A stretch of 64,000 bases of DNA from Barnesiella sp. An55 (GTDB lineage: Bacteria; Bacteroidota; Bacteroidia; Bacteroidales; Barnesiellaceae). The stretch lies in contig NZ_NFHZ01000003.1 of the NCBI RefSeq assembly GCF_002161555.1, forward strand, positions 1 through 64,000, read 5' to 3'. Positions 55,210 through 64,000 of this stretch are shown here, one piece after another. Each line of letters begins with the position of its first letter. The stretch's first letter is position 1. The notes beneath the pieces are model-generated. The model saw nothing but the letters and a program-made list of their open reading frames with translations. It was not told the origin of the DNA and did not search any database. The position numbers and the translations under genes are program-made.

Positions 55210-55611
55210 TCACGATTCGGTGGTTTGTTGAGGTTCGGTTCGTTGTACCAGTCGTTCCAGAGCCTCGATCATATTTTTCTCGATCGACTTGAAGTCGGTG
55301 AGGTTCTTGTCGAGATAGAGGAATGCCAGGTGTATCGACTGGTTGCGGCGGGCCAGCGGTTCGGCCAGAATCTCTTTGTGCAGGCGGTAGGCCTCGCGGA
55401 TGCGTCGGCGCAGATATACCCGCTTAACCGCCCGTTTGAAATTCCGTTTGGGGATGTTGATAAAAAACTGGGGTGCGGCCGTCGAGTTCTCGTCGATGCG
55501 ATAGACGATGCGCAGCGGATAGACAATGAAGGCGCTGCCCTCGGCAAACAGTCGGTTGATGGCTGTTCGGCTACATAGTTTTTCGCTTTTGGGCAGGCAG
55601 TGATTGTTCAT
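55210..55611 (-). CDS. rnpA: Ribonuclease P protein component
   Basis: Protein subunit of RNase P, which trims tRNA 5' leaders. The 133-aa protein has the RNR-type basic motif [19 protein letters not shown] (about 66-84) and an N-terminal [15 protein letters not shown] helix. rpmH is not adjacent, which is common in Bacteroidota. It is followed by the yidD-tatD gene, keeping the rnpA-yidD pairing seen in most bacteria. Confidence 0.92.
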   Translation of the reverse strand: MNNHCLPKSEKLCSRTAINRLFAEGSAFIVYPLRIVYRIDENSTAAPQFFINIPKRNFKRAVKRVYLRRRIREAYRLHKEILAEPLARRNQSIHLAFLYLDKNLTDFKSIEKNMIEALERLVQRTEPQQTTES

Positions 55612-55627
55612 TGTGTGTTTGAAAATA

Positions 55628-55673
55628 AAACCTCATAAGCGCCTCCTTTCGGTGAAAGACGATTATGAGGTTT
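55628..55673 (-). terminator. Terminator after hemD
   Basis: Outer arms AAACCTCATAA (55628-55638) and TTATGAGGTTT (55663-55673) enclose an inner stem CTTTC/GAAAG. The minus-strand continuation is TTTTATTTTC. It sits between hemD and rnpA. Confidence 0.7.
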
Positions 55674-55693
55674 GGTTCTTGTCGAAAAAGAGG

Positions 55694-56443
55694 TTATTTC
55701 TTTTTGCTTTGTTCTTTCAGGAAAAGATCGAGAGCGGCGGTCATCGACGGGGCTCCGGGCGAGGGAGCTTCGACATCGAGTCGCAGGCCGGCATCGCGTA
55801 CGGTCTGGGCCGTTGTGGGACCAAAGGTTCCTATCTTGATATCGCCCTGCTCAAACTCGGGGAAGTTCTTGAGGAGCGACTTGATACCCGACGGGCTGAA
55901 AAACACGAGCATATCGTAGTCAAACGGTTCACCCTCTTCAAAATCGTTGCTCACGGTGCGGTACATGATGGCCCGTGTGTAGTTGATTTTGTGTTTCTCC
56001 AGAACAGTGGTCTGCTCTTTGTGCACATCCGACACGGGGAAGAGGAATTTCTCCCCGGCGTGTTTCAGCAACGAGGGAACCAGGTCGTCCAGTTTGCCCG
56101 AGTTGCCGAAGAATATCTTGCGTTTGCGATAGACGATATACTTCTGCAAATAGAGGGCGATAGCCTCGGTCGTACAGAAATATTTCATCGTCTCGGGGAT
56201 ATTGACGCGCAACTCTTCGCACAGGCGGAAGAAGTGGTCGATGGCGGTACGAGCCGTGAAAATGACAGCGGTATATTCCGGTATGGAAATCTTCTGTTGT
56301 CTGAACTCTTTGGAGGTCAGGCCCTCTACCTTGATAAAGGGACGAAATACGATATTGACGCCATATCGCTCGGCGATATCGTAGTAAGGCGATTTTTCGG
56401 AACTCGGCTTAGGCTGAGAAACAAGAATTTTCTTAATTTTCAA
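55694..56443 (-). CDS. hemD: Uroporphyrinogen-III synthase
   Basis: Cyclises hydroxymethylbilane in tetrapyrrole synthesis. The 249-aa protein is of the divergent Bacteroidota HemD type, with IFTARTAIDHFF, FFGNSGKLDDLVPSLLKHAG and FFSPSGIKSLLKNFPEF. No other haem gene is nearby; the neighbours are DUF4271 and LOG genes. Its start overlaps the DUF4271 gene end by 4 bp. The low sequence conservation of HemD keeps the call below certainty. Confidence 0.85.
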   Translation of the reverse strand: MKIKKILVSQPKPSSEKSPYYDIAERYGVNIVFRPFIKVEGLTSKEFRQQKISIPEYTAVIFTARTAIDHFFRLCEELRVNIPETMKYFCTTEAIALYLQKYIVYRKRKIFFGNSGKLDDLVPSLLKHAGEKFLFPVSDVHKEQTTVLEKHKINYTRAIMYRTVSNDFEEGEPFDYDMLVFFSPSGIKSLLKNFPEFEQGDIKIGTFGPTTAQTVRDAGLRLDVEAPSPGAPSMTAALDLFLKEQSKKK

Positions 56444-57339
56444 AGCTGCTGTATTTTTAGTTCGACAAAATTATATATCAATATGCTTGATTTATATACC
56501 CAAAATAGGGGTGCGATTTCGAGGGCACAAAAGTACACAATAAAATAGAATAAATCTAATATATTGCGGTAAAAAATCTTAAACCCTTTATAAATAAATA
56601 AGATACGGGAAATCACATAGATAGCGGCCGCAACGGCCAACATGACGGGTTTCCACTGCGGGACGAATATCATCGCCAGCACGGGTACGGCCATGGGGAT
56701 ACTGATGATGGCGTTGATCGAGATAAAGCTCTCGACCCATTTGCGGGTGTGGGCTGCATCGGTAAAGATGAGTCCGAGACCTCGGTAGAGCCATTTTTGC
56801 AGAAAATAGTACCCAAAAGCCACCAGGCTGCCGCAGCAGACTCCTGTGCCGATGGGAACCGACAGGGTGGGGATGTGCTGCAACAGGAGTTCAAACAGGC
56901 AGAATCCCTCCGACACGAAGGTCATGCCCAGCAGTACCGCTCGCAACTGGGTCTCTCGCACGGTAGAGTCGTCGAAGAGGCTTTGGCGCTCTTTCACGTT
57001 GAGTACGCTCCTGAATATTTCGCCCAGGAACTTGGTCCCTTTTTTAAAGGTAAAGGCAAACAGCAGGAAAACCACGACCACGATACTCACCAGCAACGAG
57101 TTGTTGGTAGGAGTGTCGGGCATCGGTTTGGCGTCGAATCCCTCGGGAATGGCAATGATTGTCTCTTGCAGGTCTTTGAGCGGATCGCTCTCTTGCAGGG
57201 GGGTGCTGCGCTCAAACCCTTGGATATATTGTGGCACGAACACCTGGGGGACAACCACTGGCGACGGGGTGCCGGTGGTATCGACCGCCTGGAGGGTGTC
57301 GGCGACAAGGTGGGTATCGGGTGCAGCAGAAACGGTCAT
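56440..57339 (-). CDS. DUF4271 family membrane protein
   Basis: A 299-aa inner-membrane protein. Residues 1-78 are soluble and proline-rich, followed by about six to seven hydrophobic segments. It fits DUF4271, which is confined to Bacteroidota and commonly sits just upstream of hemD. No activity is known. It is 14 bp after the LOG gene and overlaps hemD by 4 bp, a tight three-gene operon. Confidence 0.82.
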   Translation of the reverse strand: MTVSAAPDTHLVADTLQAVDTTGTPSPVVVPQVFVPQYIQGFERSTPLQESDPLKDLQETIIAIPEGFDAKPMPDTPTNNSLLVSIVVVVFLLFAFTFKKGTKFLGEIFRSVLNVKERQSLFDDSTVRETQLRAVLLGMTFVSEGFCLFELLLQHIPTLSVPIGTGVCCGSLVAFGYYFLQKWLYRGLGLIFTDAAHTRKWVESFISINAIISIPMAVPVLAMIFVPQWKPVMLAVAAAIYVISRILFIYKGFKIFYRNILDLFYFIVYFCALEIAPLFWVYKSSILIYNFVELKIQQL

Positions 57340-57353
57340 AGGCTATAACGGGA

Positions 57354-57941
57354 TTAGATAGCGGCTATTTTGCGGATGCTGGGATCCCACGCAGGAGTGG
57401 TCACGATGGCCTCGATGGCCTCTTGCGGCGTGTAGGCGACCTGCCACATGCGGGCATGCTCCCGGCGCATGAAGTTCTCGTCGATGGCTTTGTTCAACAT
57501 CTCGATGAGGGGATCGTAGTATCCGTCGATATTGAGTATCACGATGGGGTTGAGGAAGAGTCCCAGCTGCTTCCAGGTGATAATTTCGAAGAGCTCTTCG
57601 AAGGTGCCGCAGCCGCCGGGCAGGGCAATGACCGCATCGGCCTCCTGGGCCATGCGCTCCTTGCGCTCGTGCATGTTGGCGGTTACAACCGTCTGGGTCA
57701 GACCCGGGTGACACCATCCTTCGTCGATCATGAAGCGGGGAATCACCCCCATCACTTCGCCTCCGTGGGCCAGCACACTGTCGGCCAGCGTGCCCATGAG
57801 CCCCTGGTTTCCGGCACCGCATACACATCGCATGCCTTTTTGAGCGAGCAGCTCACCGATTTGGCGGGCAGCCTCGAAATAGTCGGGGTTTATTTTGGAA
57901 CTGGATGCGCAATAGACGCATACCGATTTTATCTTTTTCAT
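57354..57941 (-). CDS. LOG family protein (TIGR00730, Rossmann fold)
   Basis: A 195-aa protein of the lonely-guy family. It has the signature PGGCGTFEELFE with the catalytic Glu and Arg context (MHERKERM). It would be expected to act as a cytokinin-riboside/AMP phosphoribohydrolase-like nucleotide hydrolase; the bacterial substrate is unknown. It starts the LOG-DUF4271-hemD operon. I chose the ATG at 57941 (MKKIKSV); an ATG two codons earlier is equally possible. Confidence 0.87.
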   Translation of the reverse strand: MKKIKSVCVYCASSSKINPDYFEAARQIGELLAQKGMRCVCGAGNQGLMGTLADSVLAHGGEVMGVIPRFMIDEGWCHPGLTQTVVTANMHERKERMAQEADAVIALPGGCGTFEELFEIITWKQLGLFLNPIVILNIDGYYDPLIEMLNKAIDENFMRREHARMWQVAYTPQEAIEAIVTTPAWDPSIRKIAAI

Positions 57942-58013
57942 TGTCACCTGCTTGAATCGTGCTGCAAAGGTAACGCTTTTTTTTGAAAGACGGCTCGTTT
58001 GCGGGGGGCTACC

Positions 58014-59024
58014 TTACAGCCAATGGTGCTGGCGGTACCACTTTACACACTCGTTCACGCCCCGCTCGAGGCTGTATTGGGGCTCGAACCCCAACTCGTT
58101 GCGGGCATCGGAGATGTCGCATATCCAGTTGCGTTGTTTCATGATGCGGAACTTGTCGCGGTTGAGGGTACTGGTCTTGCCCAGGAGGGCGGCACACTTT
58201 TCGGCAATGACCGACACGAGCCAGAGTCCGGCAATGGGTATCTTCACCGGTATCACCCAACGCTTGCCCAGCGCCGCGGCCACATACCGGCGGAATTGCG
58301 ACGAAGTGTAGGCCTGCCCTTCGGAGAGGAAGTAGCCCCGGCGAGTCACACCCCGGTCAATAGCCTTGAAAATGGCCTGTACCAGGTCCTTTACATAGAT
58401 GAAGGTGATGAGTTGGGGCTTGAATCCCACGATGAAGTCGAATCCATATTTGATGCTTTTCATCATGAGGTAGTAGTCTTTCTCATAAGGGCCATACACT
58501 CCAGTGGGGCGCATTACCACATAGGGAAATCCGTCGAGCGACTGCAGGTGCCGTTCGGCCTTCAGCTTGCTCTGTCCGTAGCGGGTATTGGGGTGGGGGA
58601 TATCGGTGGGGCGTATGGGGGTGAAGTTCTTCTCGTCGCCCAGTCCCCAGGCTCCCAGGCTGCTCATGAGGATAAACTGCTTGGGCACCATGTCGGTGGC
58701 GACGAGAGCCTCAGTGAAATTCTTGACAAACCCGTAGTTGATGCGGTCGAAGTCGTCGGGGTTCTTGCACTTGGTCACCCCCAGGTTATGGATGATATAG
58801 TCCCAGCGGCCATATTCCTTTTTGTGTTGCAGCAGTTGGTCGGCCAGCACTTGTGGATTTCCATAGTTGAAGTCGATGAATTGTATGGACGGGTCTTTGA
58901 GGTGTTCGCGCGAGGTGGTTTTGCGCACCCCGGCCCAGGTTTCGTATCCACGCGAGAGGGCCTCCTCGACAATGAAACCGCCGATGAAACCGCCGGCGCC
59001 GGTAATCAATATTCGGGTACTCAT
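58014..59024 (-). CDS. NAD-dependent epimerase/dehydratase family protein
   Basis: A 336-aa extended short-chain dehydrogenase. It has the NAD motif LITGAGGFIGGFI (about 6-18) and a Ser (MSSLGAWGLG) plus YGQSKLKAE (YxxxK) catalytic pair. The C-terminal half resembles NAD-sugar epimerases or hydroxysteroid-dehydrogenase-like enzymes. The substrate is not evident and no sugar genes adjoin except the divergent DUF2723 glycosyltransferase. I chose the ATG at 59024 (MSTRILITG). Confidence 0.85.
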   Translation of the reverse strand: MSTRILITGAGGFIGGFIVEEALSRGYETWAGVRKTTSREHLKDPSIQFIDFNYGNPQVLADQLLQHKKEYGRWDYIIHNLGVTKCKNPDDFDRINYGFVKNFTEALVATDMVPKQFILMSSLGAWGLGDEKNFTPIRPTDIPHPNTRYGQSKLKAERHLQSLDGFPYVVMRPTGVYGPYEKDYYLMMKSIKYGFDFIVGFKPQLITFIYVKDLVQAIFKAIDRGVTRRGYFLSEGQAYTSSQFRRYVAAALGKRWVIPVKIPIAGLWLVSVIAEKCAALLGKTSTLNRDKFRIMKQRNWICDISDARNELGFEPQYSLERGVNECVKWYRQHHWL

Positions 59025-59294
59025 AAAAGCAAATTCGTTTGGCGGGTAAAAGTAATAAGAAACCGGGTAAGTAGGAGCCACGCAGCTGCTATTTTGTGAA
59101 ATATAGGCGATAATTTATTATAAAAAGTTTACAATGAGAGGAGATTAACAATCTTTCATTATCTTTGCCGGGTATATGAAAAACAGATAGGCGATACAGA
59201 CTCCTCGGTAAAGCGGTACAGGCTTTTCCCGGGGTTGTTTTTGTGTAAAGCTCTATCGGTTTGGCTCCTGAAAATAAAAGACAAAATAAACAGA

Positions 59295-62200
59295 ATGAAA
59301 CGGTACAAATTACTGAACAATGTGTTGGGGTGGGTAGTCTTCGTCATCGCGGCGGTTACCTATATCCTCACCTTGGAATCGACCGCCAGTTTTTGGGACT
59401 GCGGTGAGTTTATAGCTTCGGGATATAAACTGGAAGTGGGTCACCCGCCGGGAAACCCCATCTTCATGTTGACGGCGCGCTTCTTTGCCAATTTTGCCTC
59501 TTCTCCTTCGGAGGTTGCCTATATGGTCAACCTCATGTCGGGATTGTTGAGTGCCGCCACCATCCTGCTGCTTTTCTGGACCATCACCCGCCTGGCACAG
59601 AAGATAGTGCTGCGCGAGGGCGAGACCGTCGATACCATGTCGATGGGTCAGATGATTACCATCCTGGGTTGCGGTGTGGTAGGAGCATTGGCCTATGCGT
59701 GGTCCGATACCTTCTGGTTCTCGGCCGTAGAGGGTGAGGTTTATGCCTACTCTTCGTTCTGTACGGCCCTGGTGTTCTGGCTCATCCTCAAGTGGGAGAG
59801 TGTGGCCGACGAGCCCCATTCCAACCGCTACATCATACTCATCGCCTACATCATAGGCGTGTCGATTGCGGTGCACCTGCTCAACCTGTTGTGTATCCCC
59901 GCCATCGTGCTGGTATATTACTATCGCAAGTTCAAGAATACCAACCTGAAGGGCTCTATCGTTGCCCTGTTGCTCTCGTTTGTACTCATCGTGCTGTTGC
60001 TCTACGGACTGGTTCCCGGTTTCGTCGAGGTAGCTAGTTGGGCCGAGTTGCTCTTTGTCAACGTATTCCACCTTCCGTTCAACAGTGGTGTAATCTTCTA
60101 CTTCTTCCTGATTGTAGGTGTTATCGCCTGGGCCATCTATGAGACTTATGCACAGCGCAGCGAGAAGCTGATGAAGGTTTCGTTCTTTATCAGCATCGTG
60201 CTGGTAGGCATCCCCTTCATTGGCGATGGCTATGTGATTGGCATTATCCTTTCGCTGGCGTTGGCCTACTACCTCTTCTTTATGCGCAAGCACCCTTCGG
60301 TGGTGACCATGAACACGATTCTGCTTTCGTTGTTTGTCATCTTCATCGGTTATTCGTCCTACGCACTCATCATGATACGTTCGACGGCCAATACCCCCAT
60401 GGATCAGAACTCACCCGAGGATATCTTCAGCCTGAGCGGTTACCTCAACCGTGAGCAGTATGGCGACCGTCCGCTCTTCTATGGGCAGACCTTCAATGCC
60501 GAGGTGCTGCGCGATGCCAACGGTACGGCGGTATCGACTCAGGGGAAACCTATTTGGAAAAAGAAACTGAAATCGTCGCCCGACGAACCCGACCGCTATA
60601 TCGTTACCGGGCACGACGAGCACTACAAGTACGAACCCGAGTTGTGCATGCTCTTCCCCCGTATGTACAGCGACAAGGCCGAGCACATATCGGCCTACAA
60701 GGAGTGGACCAATTTCAAAGGTCATCCCGTGCAGGTGAGCACCCCCGACGGTACCAAGACTGTGGTGAAACCCACCTTGGTCGAAAACCTCGCCTTCTTC
60801 ATCAACTACCAGTTCAAGCACATGTACTGGCGTTATTTCATGTGGAACTTTGCCGGCCGGCAGAACGATATCCAGGGTCATGGCGATGTGCAGAGCGGTA
60901 ACTGGATAAGCGGCTTCAACTTCATCGACAAGTACATTGCCGGCGACCAGACCAATCTGCCCGACGACCTCAAGAACAACGCCGGTCACAACGTCTTCTA
61001 CATGTTGCCGCTGCTGCTGGGTCTTATCGGTTTCTTCTTCCAGGGCTTCTCGGGCAAGAAGGGTATCGAGAGTTTCTTGGTCACCTTCTCCCTCTTCTTC
61101 ATGACGGGTATCGCCATTGTTATCTACCTTAACCAAACTCCTTACCAGCCGCGTGAGCGAGACTATGCTTATGCCGGTTCGTTCTATGCCTTTGCCATTT
61201 GGATTGGCTTGGGTGTGGCCGCTATCTGGCGAGGCCTCAACTACCTGGCCAAGACGACCGACGAGCAATCCAAGTCAACGGTGACTGCCGTTGTGGCATC
61301 GCTCCTGTGCTTGTGTGTGCCCTTGCAGATGGTAAGTCAAACGTGGGACGATCACGACCGTTCGGGCCGTTACGTTTGCCGCGACTTCGGTATGAACTAC
61401 CTGTCGAGTGTCGATGAAAACGCCATCCTCTTTACCAACGGCGACAACGATACCTTCCCCTTGTGGTATGCTCAAGAGGTCGAGGGCTATCGTACCGACG
61501 TGCGGGTGTGCAACCTCTCTTACTTGCAGACCGACTGGTACATCGACCAGATGAAACGTCCCGCCTACGAGTCGGCTCCGCTGCCCATTTCGGCCGACGA
61601 GTCGAAATATGCCTACGACGTGCGCTCCTACAACTATGTGATCAACCGTCTGGCCGACTCGATTACGGTGCGCGATGCGTTGAACTATCTTTATAGCGAT
61701 GAGGCATGGACCAAGGATGTGCCGGGATACGGTGCTCTCAACCACTTGCCCACCAACCAGCTCTATATCCCGGTCGATGCCAATGCTGCGATTGCTTCGG
61801 GTACGGTAGCTCCCGGGTTGAAAGACAGCATCGTTTCGCGCATTGTGCCCAACTTTACCAACAAACGGGGATTCACCATGAGCGAAATCGCCTCGCTCGA
61901 CATCGTCAATACCAATGCCGAGCAGGGTTGGAAACGCCCCGTATATTTTGCCGTAACCGTGGGTAGCAGCTACTACCTGGGGCTCGAGGACTACTTCTCG
62001 CGCACCGGTCTGGCCTACCAGGTTGTTCCCTTGAAAGGGGTGGGCAACAACATCAATACCGACAAGATGTACGACAACATGGTCAACCGTTTCCGCTGGG
62101 GTGGCATCGACCAGGCTACGAAAGAGCATCCGCTCTATCTCGATGAGAATGTGCGCCGCATGTGCAACACCATCCGCATGATGTTTGCCGACCTGGTAGA

Positions 62201-62552
62201 GCAACTCATCAAAGAGGGCAAGAACGAGAAGGCCCTGACGGCTCTGAACCTCATTATGGAGAAGATTCCGGGCTGGCAGGTAACTCACGACCTCACCTCG
62301 ATATCGTTTGGCCAGTCTTATCTCGAGTTGGGCGAACGGGAGAAAGGCGAGGCTCTGTTGAGCGAAATCTTCGAAACCTCGGCCAGCTATCTCAACTGGT
62401 ACAAGGATCTCACGCCGGGACAGCTTCGCTCCATTCGCAACGATTATGAGAAGCATGTATATATGGTTCACACGATCAATGAGTTGAGCGCGGTTTATGG
62501 TTTGACCGATTTGCAAAATAAGATTGCGTCGCGTTTTGCCATTCAAGAATAA
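59295..62552 (+). CDS. DUF2723 membrane protein (PMT-like glycosyltransferase)
   Basis: A 1085-aa polytopic membrane protein. The N-terminal DUF2723 region has STASFWDCGEFIASGYKLEV and GHPPGNP (about 28-56), with an acidic motif typical of GT-C protein O-mannosyltransferase-like enzymes. About a dozen membrane segments follow, ending with QTPYQPRERDYAYAGSFYAF. A long soluble C-terminal part (about 690-1085) finishes in helical TPR-like repeats. It is probably involved in protein or lipid glycosylation at the periplasmic face; the sugar is unknown. The start at 59295 (MKRYKLLN) follows a TATCTTTG element at 59160-59167. Confidence 0.88.
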   Translation: MKRYKLLNNVLGWVVFVIAAVTYILTLESTASFWDCGEFIASGYKLEVGHPPGNPIFMLTARFFANFASSPSEVAYMVNLMSGLLSAATILLLFWTITRLAQKIVLREGETVDTMSMGQMITILGCGVVGALAYAWSDTFWFSAVEGEVYAYSSFCTALVFWLILKWESVADEPHSNRYIILIAYIIGVSIAVHLLNLLCIPAIVLVYYYRKFKNTNLKGSIVALLLSFVLIVLLLYGLVPGFVEVASWAELLFVNVFHLPFNSGVIFYFFLIVGVIAWAIYETYAQRSEKLMKVSFFISIVLVGIPFIGDGYVIGIILSLALAYYLFFMRKHPSVVTMNTILLSLFVIFIGYSSYALIMIRSTANTPMDQNSPEDIFSLSGYLNREQYGDRPLFYGQTFNAEVLRDANGTAVSTQGKPIWKKKLKSSPDEPDRYIVTGHDEHYKYEPELCMLFPRMYSDKAEHISAYKEWTNFKGHPVQVSTPDGTKTVVKPTLVENLAFFINYQFKHMYWRYFMWNFAGRQNDIQGHGDVQSGNWISGFNFIDKYIAGDQTNLPDDLKNNAGHNVFYMLPLLLGLIGFFFQGFSGKKGIESFLVTFSLFFMTGIAIVIYLNQTPYQPRERDYAYAGSFYAFAIWIGLGVAAIWRGLNYLAKTTDEQSKSTVTAVVASLLCLCVPLQMVSQTWDDHDRSGRYVCRDFGMNYLSSVDENAILFTNGDNDTFPLWYAQEVEGYRTDVRVCNLSYLQTDWYIDQMKRPAYESAPLPISADESKYAYDVRSYNYVINRLADSITVRDALNYLYSDEAWTKDVPGYGALNHLPTNQLYIPVDANAAIASGTVAPGLKDSIVSRIVPNFTNKRGFTMSEIASLDIVNTNAEQGWKRPVYFAVTVGSSYYLGLEDYFSRTGLAYQVVPLKGVGNNINTDKMYDNMVNRFRWGGIDQATKEHPLYLDENVRRMCNTIRMMFADLVEQLIKEGKNEKALTALNLIMEKIPGWQVTHDLTSISFGQSYLELGEREKGEALLSEIFETSASYLNWYKDLTPGQLRSIRNDYEKHVYMVHTINELSAVYGLTDLQNKIASRFAIQE

Positions 62553-62570
62553 ATAGTATATAATCTTTTG

Positions 62571-62616
62571 CGGGAGAGGGTCGGGAAAAACAGTTCTTCG
62601 ATTCTCTCCCGGCTTT
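62571..62616 (+). terminator. Possible terminator after the DUF2723 gene
   Basis: Arms CGGGAGAG (62571-62578) and CTCTCCCG (62604-62611) are separated by a 25-base loop. A short T run follows. Confidence 0.5.
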
Positions 62617-62635
62617 TATCTCATACACCCTGTTT

Positions 62636-63244
62636 ATGTTTATAGAGCAACCCCCGTTTTTCTACCGCATGCTGTTCCCCGAGACCATTTGGCGTATCCC
62701 GGGCGACAAGAAGACCGTCTATCTCACCTTCGACGACGGGCCTATTCCACAGGTTACTCCGTGGGTACTCGATGTGCTCGACTATTATTCGGTGAAGGCT
62801 ACCTTCTTCTGTGTGGGAGAGAATGTGGCTCGCAATCCCAACCTCTTTCAGGAGTTGAGACGGCGGGGACACCAGGTGGGGAACCACACGATGAACCATG
62901 TGCAGGGTATGTCCACCCCGCCCGAAAAATATGTGCGCAACGTGCTCAATGCCCACGACCTCATCCAGAGCCAGCTTTTCAGACCACCCCATGGTCACAT
63001 GCTCCCCGGGCAGGCCAAGTTGTTGAAGAAAGATTTCAGCATCATCATGTGGGATGTCGTGACCCGCGATTACAGCAATAAGCTGTCGGGCGAGCAGGTG
63101 TTTGGCAATGTGAAACGCTATGCCCGCAACGGCTCCATCATTGTGTTTCACGACTCGATCAAGGCCGAGCGCAATCTGCATTATGCCTTGCCGAGAACCA
63201 TAAACTGGTTGCGAGAAAATGGATTCCTCTTCCGAACGCTTTGA
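62636..63244 (+). CDS. Polysaccharide deacetylase family protein (NodB domain)
   Basis: A 202-aa protein made almost entirely of the NodB homology domain. Its motifs are TFDDGP (31-36), the zinc-binding HTMNH, RPPHG and VFHDS, so the metal site and catalytic Asp appear complete. It lacks a signal peptide, so it may act in the cytoplasm or be exported another way. It removes N-acetyl groups from an amino-sugar polymer or precursor, not identified. It overlaps queG by 26 bp. Confidence 0.9.
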   Translation: MFIEQPPFFYRMLFPETIWRIPGDKKTVYLTFDDGPIPQVTPWVLDVLDYYSVKATFFCVGENVARNPNLFQELRRRGHQVGNHTMNHVQGMSTPPEKYVRNVLNAHDLIQSQLFRPPHGHMLPGQAKLLKKDFSIIMWDVVTRDYSNKLSGEQVFGNVKRYARNGSIIVFHDSIKAERNLHYALPRTINWLRENGFLFRTL

Positions 63245-64000
63245 CCTCCGGGAGCAAATTCGATGCGAAGCCCTTCGGTTGGGTTTCGATGCTTGTGGCT
63301 TCGCACGGGTGGACGAGGTGGACTCTCGTGCGCGTGAAGCCTATCGGCAATGGCTCGACGACGGCAAGCAGGCCCAGATGGACTATCTGGGCAATTACCT
63401 CGACTTGCGCGACAATCCGGCTCTGCTCTATCCGGGAGCCCGCACCCTCATCTGTGTGGCTCTCAATTATTACCCGGCTCGGTTTCAGCCGCAGGAGAAT
63501 CCACAGTTTGCCTACTATGCCTATGGACGTGACTATCACGAGGTAATGCGTGAAAAATTGCGGCAGTTGGCCGCTTTTGTCGCCCCCCTCTCGGGTGACG
63601 AGGGTCGGGTGTGTTGCGACACGGCTCCCGTGCGTGAGCGTTATTGGGCCGTGCGGGCCGGCTTGGGATTTGTGGGGAAAAATGCCCAGTTGATTATTCC
63701 GGGTAAAGGCTCCTATTTCTTTTTGGGCGAATTGCTTACGGCGCTTGCCTTACCCCCCGACGAGCCCCTTGCTGCGCGTTGTGGCGATTGCACTCGCTGT
63801 CGCGACCATTGTCCCACGGGAGCTCTCGATACTTCGGGACAAGTCGATGCCCGGCGGTGTATCTCGTGCCAGACCATCGAGAACCGCGGCGAAATACCCC
63901 CGGACGTAGCGACACAGATGGGCAACCGGGTCTATGGCTGTGATACTTGCCAGCAGTGCTGTCCGTGGAATCGGGCGGCCTCCCCTTCGACGCATCCCGA
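63219..64000 (+). CDS. queG: Epoxyqueuosine reductase (partial, runs off window end)
   Basis: Last step of queuosine synthesis on tRNA: reduces epoxyqueuosine using cobalamin and two [4Fe-4S] clusters. I translated 260 codons from the ATG at 63219, in a frame open to the window end. They show MDYLGNYLDLRDNP, DTAPVRERYWAVRAGLGFVG, LLTALALPPDEP, then the ferredoxin cysteines CGDCTRCRDHCPTGAL, CISCQTIENRGEIP and GCDTCQQCCPWN. The C-terminus is missing. It overlaps the deacetylase gene end by 26 bp, so it is probably co-transcribed. Confidence 0.93.
   Translation, partial: MDSSSERFDLREQIRCEALRLGFDACGFARVDEVDSRAREAYRQWLDDGKQAQMDYLGNYLDLRDNPALLYPGARTLICVALNYYPARFQPQENPQFAYYAYGRDYHEVMREKLRQLAAFVAPLSGDEGRVCCDTAPVRERYWAVRAGLGFVGKNAQLIIPGKGSYFFLGELLTALALPPDEPLAARCGDCTRCRDHCPTGALDTSGQVDARRCISCQTIENRGEIPPDVATQMGNRVYGCDTCQQCCPWNRAASPSTHP

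Noticed and set aside
1-64000. CRISPR arrays, insertion sequences, prophage or integrative element
   Set aside because: No regularly spaced repeats, transposase, integrase, cas or phage structural genes were seen; all coding sequence is accounted for by housekeeping or envelope genes.

Overview
The window is 64 kb of ordinary chromosome from a member of the Bacteroidales. The evidence is as follows. Promoters fit the Bacteroidota pattern TTTG-N19-21-TAnnTTTG. Several families are typical of the phylum (DUF4271, DUF4294, DUF2723, DUF2851, an UpxY-type antiterminator, a TPR/HTH lipoprotein regulator). There is a PorZ-like type IX secretion (T9SS) protein and an LRR protein with a T9SS-type C-terminal signal. 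The frd/sdh operon has the three-subunit layout. Base composition looks close to 50 % GC. This would fit a Barnesiella-like genus, but the sequence alone does not settle that. I see no transposase, integrase, phage, plasmid or CRISPR genes; this is a housekeeping region.

Layout. 0.2-9.7 kb: tRNA-Leu, manC, then a minus-strand run of nucleotide and translation-quality genes (deoC, MazG-like, dtd, uvrC, apt), a perfect 16-bp parS site, mnmG, ybeY and a nucleoside-recognition membrane protein. 10.1-15.2 kb: an AlkD-like repair protein and a four-gene glycan group (three glycosyltransferases and a DUF5672 protein). 15.5-21.6 kb: nadB, a prolyl oligopeptidase lipoprotein, rubrerythrin and a DUF2851 protein. 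21.7-30.8 kb: a plus-strand run of dapB, two signal-peptidase-I homologues (the second lacks both catalytic residues), a WbqC-family gene, serine acetyltransferase, a THUMP RNA methyltransferase with a long charged tail, purD and two membrane proteins. 30.8-39.3 kb: minus-strand NUDIX, PorZ-like protein, rdgB, yitT, leuS and nadA.

39.3-41.3 kb holds two AT-rich spacers, one on each side of a convergent pair (a SpoU-type methyltransferase gene and a DUF4294 gene). Both carry clusters of DnaA-box-like sequences that face each other. The right-hand spacer also has a stretch of about 50 bp that is almost pure A/T. By eye, the plus strand is C-rich relative to G to the left of this region and G-rich to the right. 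Together with the parS site 34 kb away, this suggests that the chromosomal replication origin lies here. dnaA itself is not in the window.

41.3-64 kb: a radical SAM protein, the LRR surface protein and its upstream TPR/HTH regulator, frdCAB, a TlpA-like lipoprotein, tRNA-Gln, tyrS, an orphan UpxY-type antiterminator, a yidD-tatD fusion next to rnpA, a LOG/DUF4271/hemD operon, an SDR epimerase, a very large DUF2723 membrane glycosyltransferase, a polysaccharide deacetylase, and queG, which runs off the window end. I found no clear undescribed multi-gene system. The strongest leads are the putative origin/parS domain, the catalytically dead LepB paralogue, the YidD-TatD fusion and the regulator/LRR surface-protein pair.
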